64,000 nt of DNA from Pyxidicoccus trucidator (GTDB lineage Bacteria; Myxococcota; Myxococcia; Myxococcales; Myxococcaceae). The notes beneath the pieces are model-generated. The model worked only from the letters and a program-made list of their open reading frames with translations, did not search any database and was not told where the DNA came from. The stretch covers positions 1 through 64,000 of the forward strand of contig NZ_JAAIXZ010000015.1 of NCBI RefSeq assembly GCF_010894435.1, written 5' to 3'. Positions 37,319-45,308 of this stretch are shown here, piece after piece; positions within the stretch are counted from its first letter, which is position 1, and each line of letters opens with the position of its first letter. A program made the translations under genes and the position numbers.

Positions 37319-40111
37319 GTGAGCCGCCCCGCCGCCAGACGCCTTCCCGGCCTCCGCTTCGAGATGCAGGCGCCGCCCGTGGCGGACGCGCTGCCTCGGA
37401 TGGACGTGGCCGCCTTCGTCGGCTTCGCCGCCTCCGGCCCGCTGCACGTGCCGGTGGCGGTGGAGGACGTGGCGGACTTCGAGGCCGTGTTCGGCGCGGC
37501 GCCCCTGCTGGCCTGGGACGCCGAGCGGGGCGAGCCCGTCCACGCGCAGCTGGAGTCCGCCGTGCGGGCCTTCTTCCGCAACGGGGGCCGGCGGTGCTGG
37601 GTGGTGCGCGTGGCGGGGCCTGGCGCGAAGACGAACACCTTCCCCGTGCCCGGGCTGCTGCGGCGCACGGAGGGCGGCGGAGTGACGGCGGCGCTGGCGC
37701 GGGCCCGCTCCGAGGGGAGCTGGTCCGACGGCGCGACGGTGGCGGCTTCCATCCAACGCGAGCCGGTGGAGCTGCTGGACTGGAGCAGCGTGGACGGCGC
37801 AGGCGCCGAGCTGACGGTGACGGCGCCCGGCGGCGTGTCCGTGGGCGACCTGCTGCGGGTGAGCTTCGAGGGCACCGGGTGCTCGCTGCTGGTGCCGGTG
37901 GAGTCGGTGGAGCCCGTGGCACAGGAGACGGCGCTGACGTGGTCCGGCCCGGTGTCGCGGCGGGTGACGGCGCGGGTGCGCTCGTCCCAGGCGCTGTGGC
38001 AGCAGACGGACGTGGCCCCGGTGGACGACACGCCCTTCGTCTCGTGGCTGCGGGGCGAGGGCGACGAGGTGTCCCTGGACGTCACCAAGGTGACGGACCC
38101 GGGGCCGGACGCGCGGCCCCGCGTGCTCACGCTGACGTTGGATTTGGAGGCGAAGGACGCGCCTCCCGCCGGCGCGGTGCTGCGCATCGTCGACAGCGCC
38201 ACCGGGGAGAACTGGCTGCTGGTGGAGTCCGTGGAGCTGGGTCAGGCGGAAGGCGGCGCGGTGCTGGTGTCCGGTGGGGTGTCGCGCCTGCTGACGTCCT
38301 CGCCGGTGGAAGTGGCCTCCGCGCACGCGTGGTGCGAGCGACTGACGCTGGGCCTGTGGACGCGGCGAGGCGAGGAGCAACCGGCGCAGCTGGAGCGGCT
38401 GGGCTTCTGTCCGGCGCACCCGCGTCACTGGGCCGCGCTGCCCACCGACGTGGAGCGGGCCCGGCACGAGGACCAGGAGACGCTGCCCTCGCGCCTGCCC
38501 GAGGAGCGGCTGCCGCAGGACTGGCGCCAGGGCGTGCCCACCGAGCGCTTCCCGCTCGCCGGGCCCGGCGCCGGGGGCGAGGCCTTCTCCATTCCCCTGG
38601 GCCTGACGGACCCGCCCACCGCGTACGTGGGCTGCACGCCGCCCGCCGGAGACTCGCTGGAGCGCGATGGGCTGGCGGCCTTCGGCGCGGATCTCTTCCT
38701 GGACCCGGACGTGAAGTCGCTGGGTGTCGAGTCGCTGCTGGCACAGGCGGACTTCCTCCGCTACCAGAGCAGCCAGCCCCGCTCGCTCCGGGGCATCCAC
38801 GCGGTGATGGACCGGCTGGACGCCACGCTGGTGGCCGTGCCCGACGCCGTGCACCGGCCGTGGGTGCTGGCCGGTCGCCCCGACGTGAAGCCCGCCCTGC
38901 CCGCCCAACCGCTGCCGGAGCCGGCGTGGGGCACGTTCCTGGACTGCGCCCTGCGGCCGCCTCCCGCACCCGAGCCCTTCGTCGCTGAGCCCGAGGAGCC
39001 GTCCTCCGGGCAGGCCTTCACGCTCGACTGGGGAACGGTGCCCGGCACGGACGTCGTCTACGTGTTGGAGGAGGCCACCCTCCGCGACTTCAGCGACGCC
39101 GCCGAGCTGTACCGGGGGCCGCTCTCCGCGCGCACCCTGTACGGGCGCACCGCCGGCACCCGCTACTACCGCGTGCGCGCGGAGCGTGGCGGCGTCACCG
39201 GACCGTGGGCGGAGGGCCTGGACGTCACCGTGGCCCCCCAGGCGCGGTGGCACCTGGTGCCCGTGTCCCAGTACGACGTGGGGCCCCTGCTCGCCGTGCA
39301 GCGCGCGCTGATGCGGATGGGGTGCGCCCGGGGCGACCTGCTGGCCGTGCTGTCCCTGCCCGAGCACTACCGCGAGGCGGACGCCATGGGCCACGCGGCG
39401 ACGCTCCAGTCCCCGCTGGGCGCGGAGGAGGACGGCGTGCCTCCGCTGGGCTTCGCGGAGGAGACGGCCCTCTCCTACGGCGCGCTGTACCACCCGTGGA
39501 CCTTCGTGTCCGAGGAGGGGCGGCCCGGGGTGCCCCGGCGGCTGGCTCCGGATGGCACCGCGTGCGGCGTGCTGGCGCGGCGGGCGCTGGAGCGCGGGGC
39601 GTGGGTGGCTCCGGCCAACGAGCAGTGGAACGGCGTGGTGGCGCTGAATCCGGCGATGAGCGCCGAGCGGTGGCTGGATCTCCAGGAGGCGCAGGTGAAC
39701 GTGGTGCGCCAGGAGCCCCGGGCCTTCCTCACGCTGTCCGCGGACACGCTGGCCACGGACCCGGACCTGCGACCCATCCACGTGCGGCGGCTGCTGTCCC
39801 TGCTGCGCCGGGCCGCGTTGAGGCTGGGCTCCACGTACGTCTTCGAGCCCAACGACGCCAGCTTCCGCCGCCGCGTGCAGCGCGGCTTCGAGGAATTGCT
39901 GGGCCGGCTCTTCGTGCGCGGCGCCTTCGCGGGGAAGACGCGCGAGGGCGCCTTCCAGGTGGTGACGGGCGACGCGCTCAACACCCCCGCCCAGGCGGAG
40001 CAGGGCCGCTTCTTCGTAGACCTGAAGGTGGCGCCGTCCCAGCCCCTCACCTTCCTCAACGTGCGACTCGTGCAGAGCGGCGACCGCGGCACCGTCACGG
40101 AGGCGCGCTAG
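37319..40111 (+). CDS. Large second sheath protein with FnIII-like insert
   Basis: The 930-residue protein is sheath-like at both ends. The N-terminus has AAFVGFAASGPLHVP and AVRAFFRNGGRRCWVVRVAG; the C-terminus has FEPNDASFRRRVQRGFEELL and QPLTFLNVRLVQSG. Between them lies ~700 residues, including a likely fibronectin type III domain (about 570-638, TRYYRVRAERGGVTGPWAEG), before the core resumes at VSQYDVGPLLAVQRALM. It starts with a GTG one base after the tube stop. Its extra domain would face outward from the particle, so it may form a decorated or specialised ring, as Afp2/Afp4-type sheaths do near the baseplate. Confidence 0.85.
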   Translation: MSRPAARRLPGLRFEMQAPPVADALPRMDVAAFVGFAASGPLHVPVAVEDVADFEAVFGAAPLLAWDAERGEPVHAQLESAVRAFFRNGGRRCWVVRVAGPGAKTNTFPVPGLLRRTEGGGVTAALARARSEGSWSDGATVAASIQREPVELLDWSSVDGAGAELTVTAPGGVSVGDLLRVSFEGTGCSLLVPVESVEPVAQETALTWSGPVSRRVTARVRSSQALWQQTDVAPVDDTPFVSWLRGEGDEVSLDVTKVTDPGPDARPRVLTLTLDLEAKDAPPAGAVLRIVDSATGENWLLVESVELGQAEGGAVLVSGGVSRLLTSSPVEVASAHAWCERLTLGLWTRRGEEQPAQLERLGFCPAHPRHWAALPTDVERARHEDQETLPSRLPEERLPQDWRQGVPTERFPLAGPGAGGEAFSIPLGLTDPPTAYVGCTPPAGDSLERDGLAAFGADLFLDPDVKSLGVESLLAQADFLRYQSSQPRSLRGIHAVMDRLDATLVAVPDAVHRPWVLAGRPDVKPALPAQPLPEPAWGTFLDCALRPPPAPEPFVAEPEEPSSGQAFTLDWGTVPGTDVVYVLEEATLRDFSDAAELYRGPLSARTLYGRTAGTRYYRVRAERGGVTGPWAEGLDVTVAPQARWHLVPVSQYDVGPLLAVQRALMRMGCARGDLLAVLSLPEHYREADAMGHAATLQSPLGAEEDGVPPLGFAEETALSYGALYHPWTFVSEEGRPGVPRRLAPDGTACGVLARRALERGAWVAPANEQWNGVVALNPAMSAERWLDLQEAQVNVVRQEPRAFLTLSADTLATDPDLRPIHVRRLLSLLRRAALRLGSTYVFEPNDASFRRRVQRGFEELLGRLFVRGAFAGKTREGAFQVVTGDALNTPAQAEQGRFFVDLKVAPSQPLTFLNVRLVQSGDRGTVTEAR

Positions 40112-40114
40112 GCC

Positions 40115-40603
40115 ATGGCCAACCAGCAGGACGAGACGGTCATCGCCCCGTTCACCGCGTTCGCCTTCGCGGTGGAAATCGACATTCCCGGCGTCAGCCC
40201 GAAGGCGTGCAGCGCGGCCTTCGCCGAGTGCGACGGCCTGGAGATGACCATGGACGTGAAGACCATTCGCGAGGGTGGCAACAACGGCCGGCAGATTCGC
40301 CTCGCTGGCGCGCTCAGCTTCGGCCAGCTCACGCTCAAGCGCGGCATGACGGCCAACGACGAGCTGTGGAAGTGGTTCGAGGCGATGCGCACGCGCCCCC
40401 GCCTGCGCGCCAGCGCGGAGGTGGTGGTGTTCGCCCCCGGCCCCCAGCAGAAGGAGCGCGCGCGCTTCGTCCTGTCGCGCTGCCTGCCGGTGAAGCTCAA
40501 GGCGCCGCCGCTCAACGCCAAGGACGGCATGGTGGCGATTGAAGAGCTGCAGATTGCCTACGAGTCGCTCAGCCGCAAGACGGTCTCCGAGGGAGGCGCC
40601 TAG
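40115..40603 (+). CDS. eCIS second tube protein (Pvc5/Afp5-like)
   Basis: The 162-residue protein carries the phage tail tube (gp19-like) pattern: FAFAVEIDIPGVSPKACSAA, the AECDGLEMTMDVKTIREGGN segment, LTLKRGMTANDELWKWFEAM and the final VAIEELQIAYESL strand. In PVC, Pvc5 joins the baseplate hub to the main tube. It begins three bases after the large sheath stop. GGAGG lies about 10 bases before its ATG. Confidence 0.93.
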   Translation: MANQQDETVIAPFTAFAFAVEIDIPGVSPKACSAAFAECDGLEMTMDVKTIREGGNNGRQIRLAGALSFGQLTLKRGMTANDELWKWFEAMRTRPRLRASAEVVVFAPGPQQKERARFVLSRCLPVKLKAPPLNAKDGMVAIEELQIAYESLSRKTVSEGGA

Positions 40604-40606
40604 CCC

Positions 40607-41350
40607 ATGTCCGACGACGCCGCGCCGCTCGCCAAGGCGAAGCTCATCCAGCTCGACTCCAAGTTCGAGAACCCCATCGACGAGAAGGAGACGTCCTGCG
40701 AGGTGCAGTTCAACCCGGAGACGCTGAAGGTCTCCTACGCCAACCAGGTGCAGCAGCCGTCCGGCGGTGGAGACCAGCGCGGCACGCCCACGCAGCAGTT
40801 CGTGGGTGCCGGCACCACCAAGCTGGCCGTGCAGCTGTGGTTCGACGTGACGGGCCAGCCCGAGGACCAGGGCAACGCCGTCGACGACGTGCGCAAGCTC
40901 ACCGAGAAGGTGGCCTTCTTCATCACCCCGAAGAAGGAGGGCGACAAGTTCATCCCGCCCGCCGTGCGCTTCCTGTGGGGCAGCTTCCGCTTCGACGGAA
41001 TCATGGAGGGCCTGGAGGAGTCGCTGGAGCTGTTCTCCGCGGAGGGCCTGCCCCTGCGCGCCAGCGTGTCCTTCACCCTGTCGCAGCAGAAAATCGACAA
41101 GTTCTTCTTCGCGCCCACCGCGAAGCCTCCGGCGGGCGCAGGCACCACGCCCAGCGGCAAGCCCGCGGGCACCGCGCCGATGACGCCCGCACCGGCGGGC
41201 TCGACGATGCAGGGGCTGGCGGCGGACCAGGGCAAGGGCGGGAACTGGCAGGCGATTGCGACCGCGAACGGCATCGAGAATCCGCGAAAGCTCGCGGCCG
41301 GACAGCTGGTGGACCTGCAGGCGGGACTCAACGTCGGAGTGAGGCGGTAG
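40607..41350 (+). CDS. eCIS tube/baseplate LysM-like protein (Pvc7/Afp7)
   Basis: The 247-residue protein matches the CIS tube/baseplate family Pvc7. The N-terminal half has CEVQFNPETLKVSYANQVQQ and KLAVQLWFDVTG, which form the fold bridging tube and hub. An Ala/Pro/Gly linker (about 170-205) leads to a C-terminal LysM-like segment (WQAIATANGIENPRKLAAGQ). In phage and Afp this clamps the hub. It is closely spaced between the second tube and the small Afp6-like gene. Confidence 0.88.
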   Translation: MSDDAAPLAKAKLIQLDSKFENPIDEKETSCEVQFNPETLKVSYANQVQQPSGGGDQRGTPTQQFVGAGTTKLAVQLWFDVTGQPEDQGNAVDDVRKLTEKVAFFITPKKEGDKFIPPAVRFLWGSFRFDGIMEGLEESLELFSAEGLPLRASVSFTLSQQKIDKFFFAPTAKPPAGAGTTPSGKPAGTAPMTPAPAGSTMQGLAADQGKGGNWQAIATANGIENPRKLAAGQLVDLQAGLNVGVRR

Positions 41351-41360
41351 GGGGATACGC

Positions 41361-41534
41361 ATGGCCGTGGTCATCAACGAGATGGAAGTCGTGAGCGCGC
41401 CGCCTCCGGCCGCGTCGTCGGGTGGCGGCAAGGGCGAGGAGAAGGCCCCTACGTCCGGCGTGCAGCAGGCGCACGAGCTGGGACGCGGCCTGGAGCGCCG
41501 CCGTGAGCGCATGGAGCGCGTGCGCTCGCACTGA
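41361..41534 (+). CDS. Small eCIS protein (Afp6/Pvc6-like, DUF5908)
   Basis: A 57-residue frame reads MAVVINEMEVVSAPPPAA, then an Ala/Gly/Ser/Lys linker and a charged helix rich in Arg and Glu (GRGLERRRERMERVRSH). Its size, the AVVINEMEV-type start and its position next to the LysM protein match Afp6/Pvc6 small proteins. An AGGGGGA site precedes the ATG. Third positions are strongly GC. Its role is unknown, probably baseplate assembly. Confidence 0.78.
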   Translation: MAVVINEMEVVSAPPPAASSGGGKGEEKAPTSGVQQAHELGRGLERRRERMERVRSH

Positions 41535-41546
41535 GCCGGGACAGCC

Positions 41547-42629
41547 ATGGCCGACGGAAACTCCGACAACAAGCTCCTCGCCGCCCGCCCCACCCTGCGC
41601 GTGGACGGACGTGAGCAGGCCGAGCTCTCCGCCGGCCTGATGGAGCTGTCCATCGTCGAGACGGTCCAGGGGCTGTATCGGTGCGAGGCCACCTTCGGAA
41701 ACTGGGGCCCCAAGGACGGGGAGACGGGCTTCCTCTACTTCGACCGCGCCCTGCTCGACTTCGGCAAGCCCTTCGAGGTGCGGCTGGGCACCACCGACGT
41801 CCTCTTCGAGGGCCGCATCATGGCGCTGGAGGCGGAGTTCCCGGAGAGCGCGCCGCCCACGCTGACGGTGCTCGCGGAAGACCGACTTCAAGACCTGCGC
41901 ATGACGCGGCGGACGACGACGTACGCGGACGTGAGCGACGCGGACGTGCTGCGGCAGGTGGCCAGCAAGCACGGGCTGACGCCGGACCTGGACGTGTCCG
42001 GGCCCACACACAAGGTGCTGGCGCAGGTGAACCAGAGCGACCTGGCCTTCCTGCGCGAGCGCTGCCGCGCGGTGGACGTGGAGCTGTGGGTGGAGGGGCG
42101 CACCCTGAAGGCGAAGAAGCGCGGGGCCCGCTCCACCGGCGAGGCGCTGAAGCTGGGGCGCGGAAACGAGCTGACGGCCTTCACCGTGCTGGCGGACCTG
42201 GCCAACCAGCGCTCCGCGGTGACGGTGAGCGGCTGGAGCGTTCAGGACAAGGACGCGGTGACTCACGAGGCCGGCCCGTCCGTGCTGGGCGCGGAGCTGG
42301 GCAACGACGAGAGCGGCGCGAGCCTGCTGTCCTCCAAGCTGGCCGAGCGCAAGGAGGCGGTGGTCCACACCGTGCCGCTGGGCAGCCAGGAGGCGCAGTC
42401 CCGCGCGGAAGGACTGTTCCGTCAGATGGCCCGGCGCTTCGTGGTGGGACGCGGCACCGCGCAGACGGACGCGCGCCTGCGCGTGGGCACCCGGGTGGAG
42501 CTGACGGGGCTGGGGCCCCTGTTCAGCGGCAAGTACCACCTGGCCGAGGTGAAGCACCTGTTCGACGGCGCGCACGGCCTGCGCACCGAGTTCCTGGCGG
42601 AGCGGGTCGGCCTGGGGAGGGCGTCATGA
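41547..42629 (+). CDS. eCIS hub protein (gpD/gp27-like part of Pvc8)
   Basis: The 360-residue protein is a phage late control gene D type hub, corresponding to the N-terminal half of VgrG and Pvc8. Recognisable parts are LLDFGKPFEVRLGTTDVLFEG, the SDADVLRQVASKHGL helix, VLAQVNQSDLAFLRERCR and the GKYHLAEVKHLFDG C-terminal strand. It would form the trimeric hub that starts the tube. The next gene encodes the matching spike, overlapping by four bases (ATGA), so the usual fused hub-spike is split into two coupled genes here. Confidence 0.9.
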   Translation: MADGNSDNKLLAARPTLRVDGREQAELSAGLMELSIVETVQGLYRCEATFGNWGPKDGETGFLYFDRALLDFGKPFEVRLGTTDVLFEGRIMALEAEFPESAPPTLTVLAEDRLQDLRMTRRTTTYADVSDADVLRQVASKHGLTPDLDVSGPTHKVLAQVNQSDLAFLRERCRAVDVELWVEGRTLKAKKRGARSTGEALKLGRGNELTAFTVLADLANQRSAVTVSGWSVQDKDAVTHEAGPSVLGAELGNDESGASLLSSKLAERKEAVVHTVPLGSQEAQSRAEGLFRQMARRFVVGRGTAQTDARLRVGTRVELTGLGPLFSGKYHLAEVKHLFDGAHGLRTEFLAERVGLGRAS

Positions 42630-43345
42630 TGGACGGCTCGGCTTGGGAGATGGCGGCGGACGAGCGGGTGCCCGGAGGACTGGGCGGCCGGTTCTATGGC
42701 CTGTACCCGGCGCGCGTCACCGACATCAAGGACCCGGACAGCCAGGGCCGCGTGAAGGTGGCGCTGCCCTGGGCCGCGGATGCGGCGGGCGGCGGGCGCT
42801 ATGAGGCCTGGGCCCGGCTGGCCACGCTGATGGGCGGCAACAACCGCGGCTCGTGGTTCGTGCCCGACGTGGAGGACGAGGTGCTCGTCGGCTTCGAGGC
42901 CGGGGACCCACGGCGCCCCTACGTGGTGGGCGCGCTGTGGAACGGCAAGGACGCGCCGCCGGAGAGCATGGACGGCGCGGGGAAGAACGCGAAGAAGGTG
43001 CTGCGCTCGCGCAATGGCATCGTCATCACCCTGGACGACACGGACGGCCAGGAGACGCTCACCCTGGAGACGCCCGGCGGCCAGAAGGTGACGCTCAAGG
43101 ACGGGCCCGGCTCCATCGAAGCCCAGGACAGCAACGGCAACTCGCTGAAGATGGAGGCCAGCGGCATCACCGTGACGGCCTCGGCGAAGGTCACCGTCAA
43201 CGCCAGCACCGCTGAGATTTCCGCCGGCATGCTCACCGTCAACGCGGGCATGTCCAAGTTCAGCGGCGTGGTGCAGGCCGACACCGTCATCACCAACAGC
43301 GTCGTCAGCGCGTCGTACACGCCGGGCGCGGGGAACGTCTGGTGA
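42626..43345 (+). CDS. eCIS spike protein (gp5/VgrG OB-fold and beta-helix)
   Basis: The 239-residue protein starts with a gp5-type OB-fold (GLYPARVTDIKDPDSQGRVK, GSWFVPDVEDEVLVGFEAGD, RRPYVVGALWNG). It continues into repeated short strands that should form the triangular beta-helix needle (ITVTASAKVTVNASTAEI). It ends without a PAAR domain. As a trimer it would be the piercing tip. It overlaps the hub gene and is itself overlapped by the next gene, showing tight coupling. Confidence 0.9.
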   Translation: MMDGSAWEMAADERVPGGLGGRFYGLYPARVTDIKDPDSQGRVKVALPWAADAAGGGRYEAWARLATLMGGNNRGSWFVPDVEDEVLVGFEAGDPRRPYVVGALWNGKDAPPESMDGAGKNAKKVLRSRNGIVITLDDTDGQETLTLETPGGQKVTLKDGPGSIEAQDSNGNSLKMEASGITVTASAKVTVNASTAEISAGMLTVNAGMSKFSGVVQADTVITNSVVSASYTPGAGNVW

Positions 43346-44904
43346 TGGCCACGGCGCTCGCACATCCCGTCCAGTGGGTGACGGCCTCTCCCCTGTGGGC
43401 GGGCGTGGACAAGCTCGCGCGCATCCAGGCGCCGGGCATCCTCCAGTTCGACTCGGACCGATTCATGGAGGAGCTGGCCGAGCGGCTCCAGCAGCAGCCC
43501 CGGCCGGACCTGACGGGCCTGCTGGTGACGAAGTTCGAGAGCTTCAGCGAGCCCATTCCCGGCGAAGACCCGGTCGACGCGACGAAGACGCCCAAGCTGT
43601 ATCAGCCCGCGCACGGGCGCTTCTACCTGGTGGCGTCCAGCCTGGTGTGCCGGCTGCCCGGCATGCCGGACCACGTGGTGGACCTGCCCAAGGGGGAGAA
43701 GGCCGCCTTCGTGCTGCGCAAGGAGCTGGGCAACGGGAAGGAGGCCGCGTGGGTGCCCGAGGCCCCCGAGAACCCGGCCATCAAGCGCCGCATCTGGAAG
43801 GAGCTGGAGTCCACCAAGACGGGCACGCTGGCGAAGGGCGAGGAGCTGCTGCCCCTGTTCCCGGTGAACTTCACTGCGGACGGCAAGCGGAGGCGGATGC
43901 TGGTGGGGCTGGTTCCCACGTCCAGCCGCGACACCTTCGAGTCCGCCGAGGCCTTCCAGGATACCGACCCGGCCACGGGCCTGGACCCGGAGAAGATGAT
44001 TGCCGACGAGGCCGAGGCCCAGGTCATCGTCCCCTTCGAGCAGCTGCTGCTGTGGACGAAGAGCACCTCCGAGGCGGTGGAGGTGCAGAAGGAGGCGACG
44101 CGCTTCCTGCTGGTGGACTTCGCCACCCTGCTGGACGAGCGCCTCCACGCGCTGTGGACCCGGCTGGACAAGGACAGCCCGGGGCCCGCGCCGACGGACG
44201 CCACGCTGGGCCTGTTCAACCTGCTGACCGGCAACCACCGTGTGGAGGGCAGCTCGGGCGACACCTGGCAGCAGGCGCTGCGCAACGCCATGCGGGAGCG
44301 CGCGAACATCCTCAACGGGCGGCCGAACACGCTGAACTACAACCTGCGGCTGTGCACGGAGGTGACCGTGACCGCGCTGCGGTCCGCGCTGGTGCAGGCC
44401 GCGACGGTGGGCACCTACTCCCTGCCCTCGCAGCCCGAGCCCGTGTCCAAGCTGGAGCAGCCGGGAGTCACCCGCTACGTGCTGCGCTGCGTGTACCTGA
44501 AGCCGGCCTGCGGCGCGCTGTGCCCGCCGCTGGTGAGCGCGCCCTCGCGGACCTTCACGCTGGCGCCGTTCTTCGACCCGGACGCGCCCGCGCGCCCGGT
44601 GCGCATCGAGTTGCCGGTGGACACCAGCATCCGCGGGCTGCGCCGGTTCAAGAAGAACGTCGGCTTCACGCTGTCCAAGGGCCTGCGCAAGCAGATGTCC
44701 CGCGTGGCCGGCCTGAAGAAGACGATGGATGGCGAGCTCGACGACGGGTTGAGCTTCGACCTGGGAGAGCTGTGCATGTTCTCCATTCCCATCATCACGC
44801 TCTGCGCCTTCATCGTCCTGATGATCTTCCTGGCGCTGCTCAACATCATCTTCTGGTGGATGCCCTTCCTGAAGATCTGCCTCCCGAAGCCCAGGGTTGG
44901 GTGA
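43345..44904 (+). CDS. Unknown eCIS-operon protein with C-terminal membrane segment
   Basis: The 519-residue protein has no recognised family. It is soluble and mixed alpha/beta for about 465 residues, and near the C-terminus it has a ~30-residue strongly hydrophobic stretch (FSIPIITLCAFIVLMIFLAL and continuing) that should span a membrane, then a short tail. Its ATG overlaps the spike stop and its end is five bases before the gp25 start, so it is embedded in the baseplate gene set. A membrane-inserted baseplate-linked protein is unusual for free-floating eCIS and could anchor the particle; that role is inferred from position. A GTG one codon upstream is an alternative start. Confidence 0.6.
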   Translation: MATALAHPVQWVTASPLWAGVDKLARIQAPGILQFDSDRFMEELAERLQQQPRPDLTGLLVTKFESFSEPIPGEDPVDATKTPKLYQPAHGRFYLVASSLVCRLPGMPDHVVDLPKGEKAAFVLRKELGNGKEAAWVPEAPENPAIKRRIWKELESTKTGTLAKGEELLPLFPVNFTADGKRRRMLVGLVPTSSRDTFESAEAFQDTDPATGLDPEKMIADEAEAQVIVPFEQLLLWTKSTSEAVEVQKEATRFLLVDFATLLDERLHALWTRLDKDSPGPAPTDATLGLFNLLTGNHRVEGSSGDTWQQALRNAMRERANILNGRPNTLNYNLRLCTEVTVTALRSALVQAATVGTYSLPSQPEPVSKLEQPGVTRYVLRCVYLKPACGALCPPLVSAPSRTFTLAPFFDPDAPARPVRIELPVDTSIRGLRRFKKNVGFTLSKGLRKQMSRVAGLKKTMDGELDDGLSFDLGELCMFSIPIITLCAFIVLMIFLALLNIIFWWMPFLKICLPKPRVG

Positions 44905-44908
44905 GTCC

Positions 44909-45301
44909 ATGGACGCCGGAAAGCTCATAGGCCGAGGCATCAGCTTCCCCCCACGCGTGGGCCCGGACGGGCGCGTGCAGTGGTCCGAGGGCGAGCGCAA
45001 CGTGCGCGAGGCCATCCAGGTCATCCTCGCCACGGAGCCGCGCGAGCGCCTCCTGCTGCCGGAGTTCGGCGCGGGGCTGGCGCGCTTCCTCTTCGAGCCG
45101 AACACCGTGACGACGCGGCACCAGATTGCCGAGCGGATCACTCGCGCCCTGGCGCTGTGGGAGCCGCGCATCTCCGTGGAGTCGGTGAGCGTGGAGGCCG
45201 ACGCGCAAGACGCCCGGGCCGCCACCGCCACCATTACCTACAAGCTCGTCGCCACCGGGGCGCGCGAGCGGCTCAGCCTGAACATCACGCTCGCGGGGTA
45301 A
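44909..45301 (+). CDS. eCIS baseplate wedge protein, gp25-like (Pvc9/Afp9)
   Basis: The 130-residue protein has the gp25/EPR-type pattern. NVREAIQVILATEPRERLLL and PEFGAGLARFLFEPN contain the conserved PEFG motif, followed by the RITRALALWEPRISVESVSV helix-strand. gp25 connects the wedge to the first sheath ring. The start at the ATG 44909 fits the usual N-terminus; a TTG four codons earlier is possible. It lies just before the gp6-like gene. Confidence 0.9.
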   Translation: MDAGKLIGRGISFPPRVGPDGRVQWSEGERNVREAIQVILATEPRERLLLPEFGAGLARFLFEPNTVTTRHQIAERITRALALWEPRISVESVSVEADAQDARAATATITYKLVATGARERLSLNITLAG

Positions 45302-45308
45302 CACCACC

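Noticed and set aside
37247..41713. A 1488-residue open frame on the minus strand
   Set aside because: It is the antisense shadow of the sheath, tube and LysM genes. Its Arg/His-rich composition and lack of a ribosome site or motif are typical of GC-rich shadow frames; similar ones at 34867-38202, 42919-45234, 45285-48161 and 57300-60656 were rejected likewise.
42626..43345. A PAAR tip domain within the spike protein
   Set aside because: The C-terminal half is a run of short beta-helix-like strands ending TPGAGNVW, with no PAAR Pro-Ala-Ala-Arg repeats or zinc-binding residues.
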